The notes: generated from the letters alone by a model not told the origin. Numbered from the stretch's first letter, positions 25,232 through 34,282 are shown. The stretch: DNA of 64,000 bases from Nitrososphaerota archaeon (GCA_028867785.1 JAGWFS010000001.1:124001-188000), one strand, 5' to 3'. Made by a program: numbers and translations.

Positions 25232-26344
25232 ATGCGCTTACTTGAATACCAAGCCAAGGAATTGTTTTCAGGTTATTCAATTCCCATTCCACAGGGATTG
25301 ACATCTACAAATATCGAACAGGGAAGAAAAGACGCCGAAAAGCTTGGCTTTCCGTTTGTAATCAAGGCTCAGATGGCAGTAGGCGGCAGAGGAAAGGCAG
25401 GTGCCATTCAGAAATGTCACAATGCAGACGAGTTTGAGCTAAAGTATCCGGAGATTATGCAAAAGGTTGTCAAGGGAGAAAAGACAAGGGCAATCCTGCT
25501 TGAAAAGATGGCAGATATCAAAAAAGAACTTTACCTTTCATTGTTTTTGAATCGAAGTAAAAGGTGTTATACAATAATAGCTTCTGCAGAAGGCGGAGTG
25601 GAGATAGAATCAGTCAGGAACCAGATAATACGCGAAGTCGGACTAGGTGCTGTCGACTCGACAACCGCGGAGCAGGTCGGAAAAGAGATGGGCCTAAAGG
25701 ACAAGGTGCTGTCACAGTTTGTCGACATACTGCAGAAATTAGCAAGGCTTACAGTTGAAAAAGAGGCAGAGCTTGCAGAGATAAACCCACTGGCAATCAT
25801 AAAAGATGACGCGGTTGTAGCCCTTGATGGCAAGGTGATAATTGACGACAATGCCATGTTCAGGCATGATGAGCTGCGCAAGTTCCAAGAAGTATCAGAG
25901 CTTGAAGAGAGGGCCGAAAAGAGTGGCTTTTCCCTAGTGGAGCTTGACGGAAACATTGCCGTAGTAGGCAACGGAGCAGGCCTTGTCATGTCCACACTAG
26001 ACATGCTATCTGACAATGGCGGCAAGCCAGCATGCTTTCTTGATGTCGGAGGTGGTGCAACAACAGATACGGTATACGAGGCACTTACCCTCATTAGCAA
26101 GATGAAGAAAGTCAAGGGCATACTTGTGAATCTTTACGGAGGAATTGTCAAGACGACAACCGTGGCCACTGCATTCATCAAGGCGTATGACAACAAGTTG
26201 ATAGACATGCCAGTTTTTGCAAGAATGTCCGGTGCAGAGGCAGACAAGTCAAAGGAGATGCTAAAGGGATCTAGGACTAAAATGTTTGATACCATAGAAG
26301 AAGCAATAAATGCATCAGTAATCGAGGTCAATAAAAATGGCTGA
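25232..26344 (+). CDS. sucC: Succinate-CoA ligase, beta subunit
   Basis: 370 residues. Forms succinyl-CoA from succinate with NTP (TCA enzyme). ATP-grasp N-terminal domain begins LLEYQAKELFSGYSIPIPQG; VIKAQMAVGGRGKAG is the nucleotide-binding loop; AEINPLAI and the C-terminal GGGATTDTVYEA and NLYGGIVKTTTVA segments are typical. Start at ATG 25232 follows a TATA-like GGATTATAAAG at about 25199. It overlaps sucD by 8 bases. Confidence 0.97.
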   Translation: MRLLEYQAKELFSGYSIPIPQGLTSTNIEQGRKDAEKLGFPFVIKAQMAVGGRGKAGAIQKCHNADEFELKYPEIMQKVVKGEKTRAILLEKMADIKKELYLSLFLNRSKRCYTIIASAEGGVEIESVRNQIIREVGLGAVDSTTAEQVGKEMGLKDKVLSQFVDILQKLARLTVEKEAELAEINPLAIIKDDAVVALDGKVIIDDNAMFRHDELRKFQEVSELEERAEKSGFSLVELDGNIAVVGNGAGLVMSTLDMLSDNGGKPACFLDVGGGATTDTVYEALTLISKMKKVKGILVNLYGGIVKTTTVATAFIKAYDNKLIDMPVFARMSGAEADKSKEMLKGSRTKMFDTIEEAINASVIEVNKNG

Positions 26345-27254
26345 TCTTTTTGACTTGCTGATAGGAAAAGAGGGGGACAAGGACTATAAGAAAAAGCCAG
26401 TCATCGTGCAGGGAATTACAGGAAAGTTTGGCTCGTTTCACACACAACAGATGCTTTCATATGGCACAAACATAGTTGCCGGGGTAACACCGGGAAAGGG
26501 CGGGCAAAAAGTCGATGGAATCCCCATTTATGAAAACATGAATGATGCGGTCGGTGCAACCGGTGCAAAAATTTCAATAATATTCGTTCCAGCAAAATAT
26601 TTTCTGAATGCGGCAGTAGAAGCGCTTGAAGCAGGAATCAAACTATTGATTGCCATCCCAGAACATGTTCCGGTAAAGGATGCATTGGCAATTGTTGATT
26701 TGGCAAAAAAGAAGGATGCAATTGTTGTAGGGCCAAACACGCCAGGCGTCATAATACCCGGCATCATCAAGATTGGAATCATGCCTGCATCTCCTTTCAA
26801 GCCTGGAAACATTGCAGTAATATCAAGAAGCGGAACCCTGATGTACGAAGTCTCACACAACCTCTCACTTGCAAACTTTGGCCAGAGCATCTGCTTCGGC
26901 ATAGGCGGCGATCCAATCAACGGTACGCCCCTCATCCAGGCATTTGATACTATTAGAAACGGGGCCAACATAGACGGAGTGGTTGTAGTAGGAGAGATAG
27001 GCGGAGACGCAGAGGAGATGCTGGCACAGCATATCATAGATACCAAATTTAGCAAGCCGGTTGTAGCATACATTGCAGGACGGGCCGCTCCAAAGGAGAA
27101 GAGGATGGGTCATGCAGGCGCCATCGTATATGGAACATATGGTTCGGCAGAGTCCAAGGTATCAATGTATGCCAAGGCAAACGTGCCAGTGGCCAAGAGA
27201 CCTGCCGAGGTACCAATGCTGCTTGCAGGCAAGCTAAAGGGTACAAACAAATAG
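26337..27254 (+). CDS. sucD: Succinate-CoA ligase, alpha subunit
   Basis: 305 residues. It carries the CoA-binding domain (VQGITGKFGSFHTQQML, VTPGKGGQ) and the ligase domain; the phosphorylated histidine is His259 in GHAGAIV. Overlaps sucC and precedes rpl40e by 22 bases, so a three-gene operon is likely. Together with SucC it works at the succinate/succinyl-CoA node, next to the methylmalonyl-CoA route encoded near 50.7-54.5 kb. Confidence 0.97.
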   Translation: MADLFDLLIGKEGDKDYKKKPVIVQGITGKFGSFHTQQMLSYGTNIVAGVTPGKGGQKVDGIPIYENMNDAVGATGAKISIIFVPAKYFLNAAVEALEAGIKLLIAIPEHVPVKDALAIVDLAKKKDAIVVGPNTPGVIIPGIIKIGIMPASPFKPGNIAVISRSGTLMYEVSHNLSLANFGQSICFGIGGDPINGTPLIQAFDTIRNGANIDGVVVVGEIGGDAEEMLAQHIIDTKFSKPVVAYIAGRAAPKEKRMGHAGAIVYGTYGSAESKVSMYAKANVPVAKRPAEVPMLLAGKLKGTNK

Positions 27255-27276
27255 CAGGTAAAATGGAGAAAAAGAA

Positions 27277-27444
27277 ATGCCAATTACAGACCCGCTAAAA
27301 AAACAGATTGCCCAGAAGGCAAGGCTTTACTTTAAGGTCTGTTTCTCGTGCGGTGCAAAGAATTCCATGGCCGCAACAAGATGCCGCAAGTGCCACAACT
27401 CCTACCTAAGACTGAAGAACAGAACACTTGGAATCAAAAAGTAG
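27277..27444 (+). CDS. rpl40e: Ribosomal protein eL40
   Basis: 55 residues from ATG 27277. The zinc ribbon has C22-x2-C25 and C36-x2-C39 (VCFSCGA, RCRKCH) and the basic tail SYLRLKNRTLGIKK typical of archaeal L40e, which sits in the large ribosomal subunit. Short length matches archaeal forms. It follows sucD closely and ends one base before the convergent gene at 27445. Confidence 0.93.
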   Translation: MPITDPLKKQIAQKARLYFKVCFSCGAKNSMAATRCRKCHNSYLRLKNRTLGIKK

Positions 27445-27747
27445 CTAGTGACTGCCGCCACAACCGCATTCGCTTCCGTCAGATATCATTCTAAATTTGT
27501 TGCTTGCGTCAAACTTTGATTTCTGGTAATGGGCAATGTTCATTATTCGGTCAATTACTGGTTGTTCCCAAGCATTTTTTTGACTAGTAAACCAATTTTC
27601 CAACTCAGTGACGCTATAGGTATCCCCGCTTTCAAGTATTTTTCCAAATGCAGACTTGACAAGGTCTTCATCAGACGGGCCAAGTGACTTGGAGTTTTCA
27701 GCCAGATCTCGGATCTGTTGCAACAGTGCAAGAGAGTCCGACCTCAC
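27445..27747 (-). CDS. Hypothetical protein with Cys/Gly/His tail
   Basis: 100 residues, helical, with the C-terminus ECGCGGSH, a plausible metal-binding end. The helices (LLQQIRDLAENSKSL, DEDLVKSAFGKIL, ENWFTSQKNAW, DRIMNIAHYQKSKF) look globular. I think it is a conserved thaumarchaeal type but cannot name it. Tail-to-tail with rpl40e without a gap. Confidence 0.65.
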   Translation of the reverse strand: MRSDSLALLQQIRDLAENSKSLGPSDEDLVKSAFGKILESGDTYSVTELENWFTSQKNAWEQPVIDRIMNIAHYQKSKFDASNKFRMISDGSECGCGGSH

Positions 27748-27827
27748 GTGTTCGTTTTGGATTCTAGTCTATAATAGTTTTCAGATTGCCAGTTTTCTAA
27801 AGTTTCAGATAGGCTTTTTCAATGATT

Positions 27828-28481
27828 TTATTTTATTTTTTCCAAGATGGAAAGGTTCAGCAGGTGGGTTAGGCGTATCCCTTTTCTTGCAACCTCTCTT
27901 CTTGTCTTTTCACAGTACTTGTTATCCCTCTGGTGCGTATTGTCACTTGAAACCTCAAAGACAACCAGGTTGTTGCAATATGGAAAGGTAAACTTTGTAG
28001 TCTCGGTCGAATACATGCACAGAGTCCCACACTCGACGTGTCTTATCCTGTTGCGTTTTACCGCAATCATTGCAAGGTCATTGAGATCAGACTCTGAGTG
28101 TCCATAGTCAAGATAATAAACAGAAACAAGATTGAGTTTCTGGTCAGTGAGCCTCTCAAAGAATTCGTCGTATCTTGAGAATACAAACGTGATATTCTTT
28201 TGGTTGTACTTGTAAACTTCGTCTAGAACAAGTTGCCTGTCTCTAAATCTTGCAAGAAGGTACATGTTCACATGCGATGGAAAGTATGCGTTACCATCTT
28301 CTGAAAAGGTGGCTGTAACAAAGTACATGTCATCAACACGTTTCATTCCTGCTAGCGATTCTTTCAATTTTAGAGATGATTCATTGTGAAGGTATGGTAC
28401 ACATACATATCCTCCTTCTGCAATGTCCGGACTAGGCATTTGATCTGGATCAATCTGCTTTCTCATCTTAATTTGCCCCAA
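27828..28481 (-). CDS. Unknown protein, last gene of the PHA operon
   Basis: 217 residues, alpha/beta. N-terminal basic stretch, then strands and helices such as GYVCVPYL, DDMYFVTATF and QLVLDEVYKYNQKNITFVFSRY. A Cys pair and aromatic residues lie near 150-170 (HVECGTLCMYSTE). No signal, membrane helix or family recognised. It overlaps the previous gene by 14 bases, placing it in the phaE-phaC transcription unit. Possibly a granule-associated or regulatory factor. Confidence 0.7.
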   Translation of the reverse strand: MGQIKMRKQIDPDQMPSPDIAEGGYVCVPYLHNESSLKLKESLAGMKRVDDMYFVTATFSEDGNAYFPSHVNMYLLARFRDRQLVLDEVYKYNQKNITFVFSRYDEFFERLTDQKLNLVSVYYLDYGHSESDLNDLAMIAVKRNRIRHVECGTLCMYSTETTKFTFPYCNNLVVFEVSSDNTHQRDNKYCEKTRREVARKGIRLTHLLNLSILEKIK

Positions 28482-28785
28482 TTTGATTGAGATAATGACG
28501 AATTATGCTAGTCGTGTATTTTGTAAATCTCAGATTGTTTTCCAAAAAGGTTCTAGAAAGGTCGTTAGAAACATATTTTTCCCATTTGGCGTATATTGAA
28601 CGAAATTCCTTCTTTGGTACCTGCAGTATCTTGCCGTTATCAATTGTACAAAATATGTAGTCCCCGCCCTTGTATTGTGCATGAAAATGTCCATCTTGTC
28701 TTTCACTTGACGTGTAATCGTAGATTGGTCGAGTTCGCATGAGATCGAAGGTTATTTTTTCCCAGAAATTTTCAAACGGAATCAT
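28468..28785 (-). CDS. Unknown small protein in the PHA operon
   Basis: 105 residues, Tyr/Phe-rich. Core beta strands: GHFHAQYKGGDYIFCTI and KILQVPKKEFRSIYAKW; C-terminal helix SRTFLENNLRFTKYTTSIIRHYL. Overlaps the zinc-ribbon gene by 4 bases and the next by 14. Family not recognised. Position suggests a PHA-related job. Confidence 0.65.
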   Translation of the reverse strand: MIPFENFWEKITFDLMRTRPIYDYTSSERQDGHFHAQYKGGDYIFCTIDNGKILQVPKKEFRSIYAKWEKYVSNDLSRTFLENNLRFTKYTTSIIRHYLNQIGAN

Positions 28786-29033
28786 GGCATTCGTGTAAAT
28801 ATTCTTTCGTTCTGACGTGACGAAATGTTTAGAATTTCATGGGATTTTTCTATTTCCACCAATTCGATGTGATTTGCAGACAGTCTGTAAAACCCCAGAT
28901 CGCAAAAGTGGCAATACTGTATCATCCCATCAAATGTCCCTTCCGGCCCGTCTAGTGCAGCAATGAATTTTTCTGTAGTTCTATTGCATTCCGTGCATCT
29001 GAACCTGAAATTCAAGCCCTCTCCTCCAGCCAT
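28782..29033 (-). CDS. Zinc-ribbon protein overlapping phaC
   Basis: 83 residues. C13-x2-C16 and C41-x2-C44 (RCTEC, YCHFC) form a zinc ribbon; the C-terminal half is helical with acid/base pairs. Its start lies inside the 3' end of phaC (22-base overlap), which implies translational coupling. It could be a DNA-binding regulator of storage, comparable in logic to PhaR, or a protein adaptor. Family not named. Confidence 0.7.
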   Translation of the reverse strand: MAGGEGLNFRFRCTECNRTTEKFIAALDGPEGTFDGMIQYCHFCDLGFYRLSANHIELVEIEKSHEILNISSRQNERIFTRMP

Positions 29034-30103
29034 CGTATTATTTTTGGCCAGACATCTCTTTGGGCAAAGGTGCTTGCACAGAGCCCAACATGGCCTGTGG
29101 GAAAAGACATCTGCGTATTATCCTTGCTTGAGGCCAACCTGTTGAGAGCCAGGCTTGATTCTGGTGTTACCAGATGATCATATTCTGCCACTATGTTAAG
29201 AAGAGGAACGCCTATTTTTTGAAGATTGATTACATTCGGTCCTATCTGCAGCCTGTTTTTTGCAAGCAGGTTCTGCTGGTAAATCTCCTTAACCCACTGT
29301 CTGAAAATCTCGCCAGGAAGGGGAGCTGTGTCCCAAAGCCATTTTTCAATTCTTAGAAAATTGTTCACATACACATCGTCCGAGATTCTTTGAGATACTT
29401 CATGGTACTTTCCAACGAAGTGTTTGAACGGTTTTAACATCATAAAGAATTGGTATTGAAGTGCTGGTGGGATGTTCCCTATCGTGTCAACAATCAGATC
29501 GGCATCAAGAAACTTTGATATCGATCCAAAAACTGTGGTGTCTTTACTGCAGTCAATTGGCGGCGCCAATGTTATGAGGTTTTTTACTTTCTCCTCGTTT
29601 AATGTCGTATAAATTGCAGAAAATGTTCCTCCCATGCAGTATCCAAAGAGGGTTATCTTTTCAGATTTGGATATTCTTCTTACGGCGTCAACGCATTTGT
29701 CAAGATATAGCCTAAGATAGTCGTGTATCGTAAGTGTGCTCTCCTCGCCGTCTGGCAGGCCCCAATCAAGAAGATACACGTCAAATCCTGCGTCTAGGAT
29801 GCTTTTGATCAGGCTCTTGCCCTGCATGTCAAGTATGTATGGACGGTTGATCAGAGCATAGACCATAAGAACTGGGATTTTATGTTTAGACGGGTTAGGC
29901 GATATGTATCTGAGCAGTCTCACCTTGCCAACTTGCAGGACTACCTTGTGTGGTGTTGTGTCTATTGTAACCTCGTTTAATGATGACAGGGCGGGAAATA
30001 GCTTGGATATTCCTGCATAGAAATCGATTATTTTCAGCTGAATATTGAATGAGTCTAGTTCTTGTACTGTCGCCATGCGTCTCACTTGTTTTTGTTCAGG
30101 CAA
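29012..30103 (-). CDS. phaC: Class III polyhydroxyalkanoate synthase, catalytic subunit
   Basis: 363 residues, the class III length (class I enzymes are near 600). It polymerises hydroxyacyl-CoA into PHA granules. Alpha/beta-hydrolase core with the lipase-like box G154-Y-C156-M-G-G, catalytic Asp309 (AEYDH) and His338 (TGHVG): the full triad is visible. ATG at Met10 (30076) is an alternative start. Overlaps phaE by 22 bases. Needs PhaE for activity in class III systems. Confidence 0.95.
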   Translation of the reverse strand: MPEQKQVRRMATVQELDSFNIQLKIIDFYAGISKLFPALSSLNEVTIDTTPHKVVLQVGKVRLLRYISPNPSKHKIPVLMVYALINRPYILDMQGKSLIKSILDAGFDVYLLDWGLPDGEESTLTIHDYLRLYLDKCVDAVRRISKSEKITLFGYCMGGTFSAIYTTLNEEKVKNLITLAPPIDCSKDTTVFGSISKFLDADLIVDTIGNIPPALQYQFFMMLKPFKHFVGKYHEVSQRISDDVYVNNFLRIEKWLWDTAPLPGEIFRQWVKEIYQQNLLAKNRLQIGPNVINLQKIGVPLLNIVAEYDHLVTPESSLALNRLASSKDNTQMSFPTGHVGLCASTFAQRDVWPKIIRWLEERA

Positions 30104-30531
30104 CCAGCATTGTCAGAACTGGAACTGCTGGCATGATTTTGCCAGTTTTTCATCATTAGCATAGATGCGTTTATCATCCTTCCCAAATTCGACGTATACA
30201 ATTGTGATTTGAAAAGATTGGTAAAGACCTCTTCATGAATGTCAACGTATAGTGATGATATCTCTAGGGCATCACCTCGTTTCTCTTCCCTTGTTTTTAT
30301 TAGCTTGTCAAAGGCTTCAATCCACGATTTAAAAAGAAGCGCTTGGCACCAAGCAAGTCCGGTGACGAACTCCAAGTCATTTGATACCGAGATTTGTTGA
30401 TTTTCTTGTGTGTGTAGTTTTTCGGGTTTTGCTTGAATCTGTTTGCGGTTTATCTTGGCAGTCTCTAGTTTGAAAGAATCTGTCCTTTGATCTTTTTTAT
30501 TCTCCTTTAATAGAAAATCTATTCTTTGCAT
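30082..30531 (-). CDS. phaE: PhaE-like subunit of PHA synthase
   Basis: 149 residues. A charged N-terminal 50 residues is followed by amphipathic helices (LAWCQALLFKSWIEAFDKLI, EEVFTNLFKSQLYTSNLGRMINASM) that resemble the helical core of PhaE; the tail is Ser-rich. It is shorter than bacterial PhaE. Adjacency to and overlap with phaC support the call. First gene of a five-gene operon whose promoter lies in the palindrome-rich region 30532-30777. Confidence 0.75.
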   Translation of the reverse strand: MQRIDFLLKENKKDQRTDSFKLETAKINRKQIQAKPEKLHTQENQQISVSNDLEFVTGLAWCQALLFKSWIEAFDKLIKTREEKRGDALEISSLYVDIHEEVFTNLFKSQLYTSNLGRMINASMLMMKNWQNHASSSSSDNAGCLNKNK

Positions 30532-30577
30532 TTACATTTTTGAGTTGAAATTACATATCATATAAGAAAGATGCTTG

Positions 30578-30742
30578 CACTGCATTGCATTGTACGGTTC
30601 TTTGACCCAAAAACTGTTTTTGATGCTTGATGAAATTCAATTCCCGCGTACAGAAAAAGAAGGCAGGATGATGTTTGGGATCATTGTAAAAACAAGTACG
30701 AATTTCATTCGTACTGTGGATGTACTGCAGTGTAATGCAGTG
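30578..30742. repeat. Imperfect inverted repeat between phaE and response regulator
   Basis: CACTGCATT-GCATTGTAC (30578-30595) recurs inverted as GTACTGCAGTGT-AATGCAGTG (30722-30742). The 9-bp outer arm is perfect. The arms bracket the divergent promoter region shared by the PHA operon and the response regulator, with a second palindrome inside (30695-30715). Confidence 0.45.
30695..30715. promoter_or_regulatory. Perfect 9-bp palindrome upstream of response regulator
   Basis: AGTACGAAT and ATTCGTACT flank a TTC spacer. The 21-base site lies 62 bases before the response regulator ATG at 30778 and 163 bases before the phaE start. It is a good candidate operator for a dimeric regulator controlling one or both. 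Confidence 0.5.
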
Positions 30743-30777
30743 ACCGCACAAGGCTAATTAAGAACAAAGCGGCTGTC

Positions 30778-31158
30778 ATGCAAGTAATGAAGATTCTAAT
30801 TGCAGAAGACGTGCGACATACCGCTTTACAGTACAAGATTGCCTTGGAAGACAGGGATCACCAGGTTATCACCACAAACGATGGCGAAGACTGTCTGAAA
30901 ACATACAATGAGTACAGTACGAGCACCAAATCAGACAAGCCATTTGACATCGTTATTGTGGATTACAGAATACCAAAAAAGGACGGCCTAAACCTTGCAA
31001 AACAGATTCGCGCAACAAACCCCGGGCAGAGGATACTGTTTGCTTCAGCGTATCTCAAGGAAGCCCTGATTGAGTCATTAAAAGAGCTTCACGGTGTAGA
31101 GTTTATTGAAAAGCCGTTTGACCTCGAAGATCTCATCGAGGTAGTCGAGAGAAATTAG
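30778..31158 (+). CDS. Single-domain response regulator
   Basis: 126 residues, or 123 from the second ATG at 30787, which gives the usual MKILIAEDV start. It is a bare receiver domain: acidic pair ED near the start, phospho-acceptor Asp62 in IVIVDYRIP, Ser/Thr in FASAYLKEA, and Lys in EKPF. There is no output domain, so it must act by protein contact. Convergent with the sensor kinase gene (21-base gap) and a paralogue of the regulator at 33887-34282. Confidence 0.93.
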   Translation: MQVMKILIAEDVRHTALQYKIALEDRDHQVITTNDGEDCLKTYNEYSTSTKSDKPFDIVIVDYRIPKKDGLNLAKQIRATNPGQRILFASAYLKEALIESLKELHGVEFIEKPFDLEDLIEVVERN

Positions 31159-31179
31159 TTTCCTGTTCTAAACGCAGAT

Positions 31180-33081
31180 CTATGTTCTTGCTTGGTTTAT
31201 TGGCAGGGTGACTACGAACGTGGCCCCCTCCTTGCTGTTATAAGCGCGGATCTCACCATTGTGTGCCTCGACTATCTTTTTTGCTATGAAAAGACCAAGG
31301 CCAGTCCCGTGCTCCATTCCGTCTTTGACACTCATGGTGACAAACTTGCCAAAGAGATTTGGCATGATCTCTCCAGAAATTCCACCGCCGGTATCGCTGA
31401 TTGTAATCTCCACCTTGTTCAAATCAGAATGAACCAAGCTTGAAACATTTATTGAACCATGCTTTGTGAATTTTATTGCGTTTTCTACGAGGTTGCCAAG
31501 AACCTGGACAATGCGTTCCCTGTCTGCCAATATATCAATGTCTCGTCCATCAAGATTTGTCACCATTGAAACATCCTTTCCCAGATTGACTCTAAGCGAA
31601 TCAGTCACTTCTTTTATCACTTGATTTATCCTAATCTTTTCCATCTTGTAATTGAGTGAACCACTCTCTATCTTGCTAACATCGAGAACATCCGTAGCCA
31701 ACCGTTTCAATCTTCGCGCATGTTCTAAAACACCGTCCCATGCCTCTTCATGTGGAATCTTTCCCTTCTTTGCGAGGTATGCAAAACCCAGAATAGGCTG
31801 GACCGGATTTTTGAGTTCATGTGATGCGATACTGATGAATTCATCTTTCATCTTGTCCTTTATTTTGAGTTCCTCGTTTGAGATTCTCAGCTGTCGGTTC
31901 AAGTCTTGGACTTGCCTTATCAGCTCACCCAGATTGAACACCATGGTTTTGAAGGAATGCGATAGTCTCTGAACCTCATTTGTCGTTTTTGTTTCTTCGA
32001 AACGTACATCCAAATCCCCTTTGCTTACTTTTTCAGCGACACTGGCTAATTTTGCAATCGGTTTTGAGATCGATCTGGCTACAAAAAATGAGATAAATCC
32101 TGCCGCAAGTACGACAACTGATCCTATTATCACGTACTGGGCCCCAAGTTGTGTTATGGGGGAGTATATTTCAGATTCGTCCATCTCTGCCACCAATACA
32201 AAGCCCGAGTTTTTTTCGCAATACGAAGCCCCAAACACTGGAACATTTCGGTAATCAGGATACACTATGCCGCCCTTGGCTTCCATGGGTTTTCGAAATT
32301 CCTGTGAAACAGTCTTGCGGTCAGTAAATTGACTGCTAAAATCCAGCCCCTTTTCAAAACATGTTCTTATCGGCAATGTATCCACTTTTACATTCATCGG
32401 CGCATTTTGAATAAATCTTGAATCTGTGATCATGAGCATATCTTGGTTAACGATGTAGGTCTCCCCAGTACTGCCCAGGTTAGCCCTGTCTGTGGTGATG
32501 TTGTTTTCAAGTGCAAGGCTTCTTTCGCCTTCCATGACACCGATTACGTCCGGATTGTTTTCAGCATCATTGAAGACTGGCACTGCAACGACCATTGCAG
32601 GTCTGCCAGTATTCTGATCCTTTGTAAGTGAATAGAATGACTGTTGCAAGGCCGTTTTGAAGATATTATTATTTGAAATATCCTTTCCAATCAGTTCCTT
32701 GTTGTTGGCATAAACTATCTTGCCACCTTTATCCATTACCTGCAGATTGTAAAAGTCAGTTCCTTTCAAAAAGCTTGAGGCAATTTTCACAATCGTGCCT
32801 GGCTCAGCAGTATTGACGGACTGATGTCCACTCAGAAATTCCCTAATCGACCCTGTTGAAGAAAGGAGTGTTAGCTGTTCAACTTTTAGGTCCCAGATGT
32901 TTTTGATAAGCTCCGCCCTGTATTTTGCCTCATTCTGCAGCTGAGCGTCTATTCTTTCTTTGAGGGAATTTTGTGCAGTGTTGAAGCTTGTAACCGCAAG
33001 TATTGAGACAGATATCATCGAGATGGCCACAAACAAAACGACCAATGTTGCCTTTAGACTATGTATAAAAAATGCAGTCAT
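31180..33081 (-). CDS. Membrane sensor histidine kinase (Cache-HAMP-HisKA-HATPase)
   Basis: 633 residues. TM1 at about 12-31; an extracellular Cache-like sensor domain (about 40-305, with YNLQVMDKGGKIVYANN); TM2 at about 310-332; HAMP (about 333-386); HisKA with His421 in SHELKNPVQPILG; HATPase with NLVENAIKFTK, DTGGGI and GTGLGLF. All catalytic motifs are intact. The probable partners are the neighbouring single-domain regulators. Nine bases separate it from the upstream RHH-like gene, so they form an operon. Confidence 0.95.
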   Translation of the reverse strand: MTAFFIHSLKATLVVLFVAISMISVSILAVTSFNTAQNSLKERIDAQLQNEAKYRAELIKNIWDLKVEQLTLLSSTGSIREFLSGHQSVNTAEPGTIVKIASSFLKGTDFYNLQVMDKGGKIVYANNKELIGKDISNNNIFKTALQQSFYSLTKDQNTGRPAMVVAVPVFNDAENNPDVIGVMEGERSLALENNITTDRANLGSTGETYIVNQDMLMITDSRFIQNAPMNVKVDTLPIRTCFEKGLDFSSQFTDRKTVSQEFRKPMEAKGGIVYPDYRNVPVFGASYCEKNSGFVLVAEMDESEIYSPITQLGAQYVIIGSVVVLAAGFISFFVARSISKPIAKLASVAEKVSKGDLDVRFEETKTTNEVQRLSHSFKTMVFNLGELIRQVQDLNRQLRISNEELKIKDKMKDEFISIASHELKNPVQPILGFAYLAKKGKIPHEEAWDGVLEHARRLKRLATDVLDVSKIESGSLNYKMEKIRINQVIKEVTDSLRVNLGKDVSMVTNLDGRDIDILADRERIVQVLGNLVENAIKFTKHGSINVSSLVHSDLNKVEITISDTGGGISGEIMPNLFGKFVTMSVKDGMEHGTGLGLFIAKKIVEAHNGEIRAYNSKEGATFVVTLPINQART

Positions 33082-33089
33082 ATCGTGTT

Positions 33090-33650
33090 TTATAATGTAT
33101 TGAGGTGCAAGCGTACCTTCTCGGGAAGCTCAAGAGTTACAATTACCGAGGAATCTGTTACTTCAAAATCTGGTCTTGATATTACAAACTTTTCAAAGAT
33201 CAAAGAAAGAAGCTCTTTTGTGAACACTGAGCATCTCAATCCCATGTCATGTTGTACTACCATCACGTCTTTTCCGTCCTTTATGATATGATCAGATGCA
33301 ATACCTGACACCTTGACATATTCTTTTAAGAGACGCAGGATTGCTGCCAGGTCTTGTTGTTTCTGTGTAAGTATTACAGTCTCTATGAGGAACCTGAAAG
33401 CCTGTTGTGCAAAGGCCTTTACCTGATCGTCGTTTGCCGTTTCAAGAATTGAAGTCAGAACCTCTTTTGGAAAAGGGATTATCCCTACTCTGTGCTGATA
33501 CCTGTCAAAATCAGTGAACTTGCGCATTATCTGGTTGACAAGAACATTTGTAGATGTTTCTCTGAGTGCAGATTCCTTTGAAATCTCACCCAAGGTCTCG
33601 ATATCTATTCGATAACTTACGGTACGCGTCTTTCTAGTTGCTTTGCTCAA
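33090..33650 (-). CDS. RHH-like regulator with conserved C-terminal domain
   Basis: 186 residues. The N-terminal ~50 residues (TVSYRIDIETLGEISKESAL then TSTNVLVNQIMRKF) fit a ribbon-helix-helix DNA-binding domain. The rest is a domain shared with the protein at 34440-35018: IPFPKEVLTSILE versus MPKPFLIELFEKL, and VVQHDMGLRCSVFTKELL versus IMQHDMGENWSIYFKTFY. Both are linked to a receiver-domain gene. Function: probably transcriptional response in the two-component island. No known name. Confidence 0.75.
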   Translation of the reverse strand: MSKATRKTRTVSYRIDIETLGEISKESALRETSTNVLVNQIMRKFTDFDRYQHRVGIIPFPKEVLTSILETANDDQVKAFAQQAFRFLIETVILTQKQQDLAAILRLLKEYVKVSGIASDHIIKDGKDVMVVQHDMGLRCSVFTKELLSLIFEKFVISRPDFEVTDSSVIVTLELPEKVRLHLNTL

Positions 33651-33700
33651 ATCTATGACTATCTTTTATCACCCATTGTTTTTGATTCGATTTTTAACGA

Positions 33701-33721
33701 TAACACAGATTGCTTGTGTTA
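33701..33721. promoter_or_regulatory. Inverted repeat upstream of the RHH-like gene
   Basis: TAACACA (33701-33707) and TGTGTTA (33715-33721) are inverted around seven bases, 51 bases upstream of the start of the RHH-like gene (33650, minus strand). It may be the operator for that gene and the kinase. The rest of 33651-33886 is AT-rich without other signals. Confidence 0.45.
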
Positions 33722-33886
33722 CTGTTCATTTTCTTGGATGTAGTTTTACTACATATCAATATTGTCATATTTTAAAATCAAACAATTTTCATAAATAGAA
33801 TTTAATAATTTTTTATTGCCATGATTTACGGCCTGCCTCCCGATTATTGTGTTAATTTTCTTGCAAAAAAATCTCTAGCACGAAGC

Positions 33887-34282
33887 TTACGCCGATGCAA
33901 AAAGTTCTATTTTGTTTACAAATTCATCCAATTCAAATGGTTTCTCCATAACTTTCAAAGAGATCTCCGGGTTTCTTACCTCGTCTGACAGGATCTCTTT
34001 TAGGTGTCCCGTAGCAAAAACTATTTTCTGTTTGGGATTTTTTGTGGTAATTTTCTTTGCAACCTGGATGCCGTTCTTTACTGGTAGTCTATAGTCAAGG
34101 ATTACGACGTCAAATGGCAGATTATTTTTTTGCTGTGAAGTTTCCACTTTCATAGCTTTTGTATAAGCATTACACCCCTCTTCACCATTGTGCGTGACGA
34201 CAACATCATGATTTCGCTCCTCAAGTGCAAGTTGATACTGCATTGCAGTCTGGTTGTTGTCCTCTACTATCAGAACCTTCAT
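33887..34282 (-). CDS. Single-domain response regulator
   Basis: 131 residues. Receiver fold: MKVLIVEDNN, phospho-acceptor Asp in VVILDYRLP (about residue 61), Thr in FATGHLKEI and Lys in MEKPFEL. No output domain. About 45 percent similar by eye to the regulator at 30778-31158, sharing TALQY-like and YR(I/L)P segments. Divergent from the second RHH-like gene; the 157-base spacer carries a perfect inverted repeat. Confidence 0.93.
   Translation of the reverse strand: MKVLIVEDNNQTAMQYQLALEERNHDVVVTHNGEEGCNAYTKAMKVETSQQKNNLPFDVVILDYRLPVKNGIQVAKKITTKNPKQKIVFATGHLKEILSDEVRNPEISLKVMEKPFELDEFVNKIELFASA

Noticed and set aside
30575-30757. 60-codon frame in the phaE/response regulator spacer
   Set aside because: It runs through the palindromes and promoter region; better explained as regulatory DNA.
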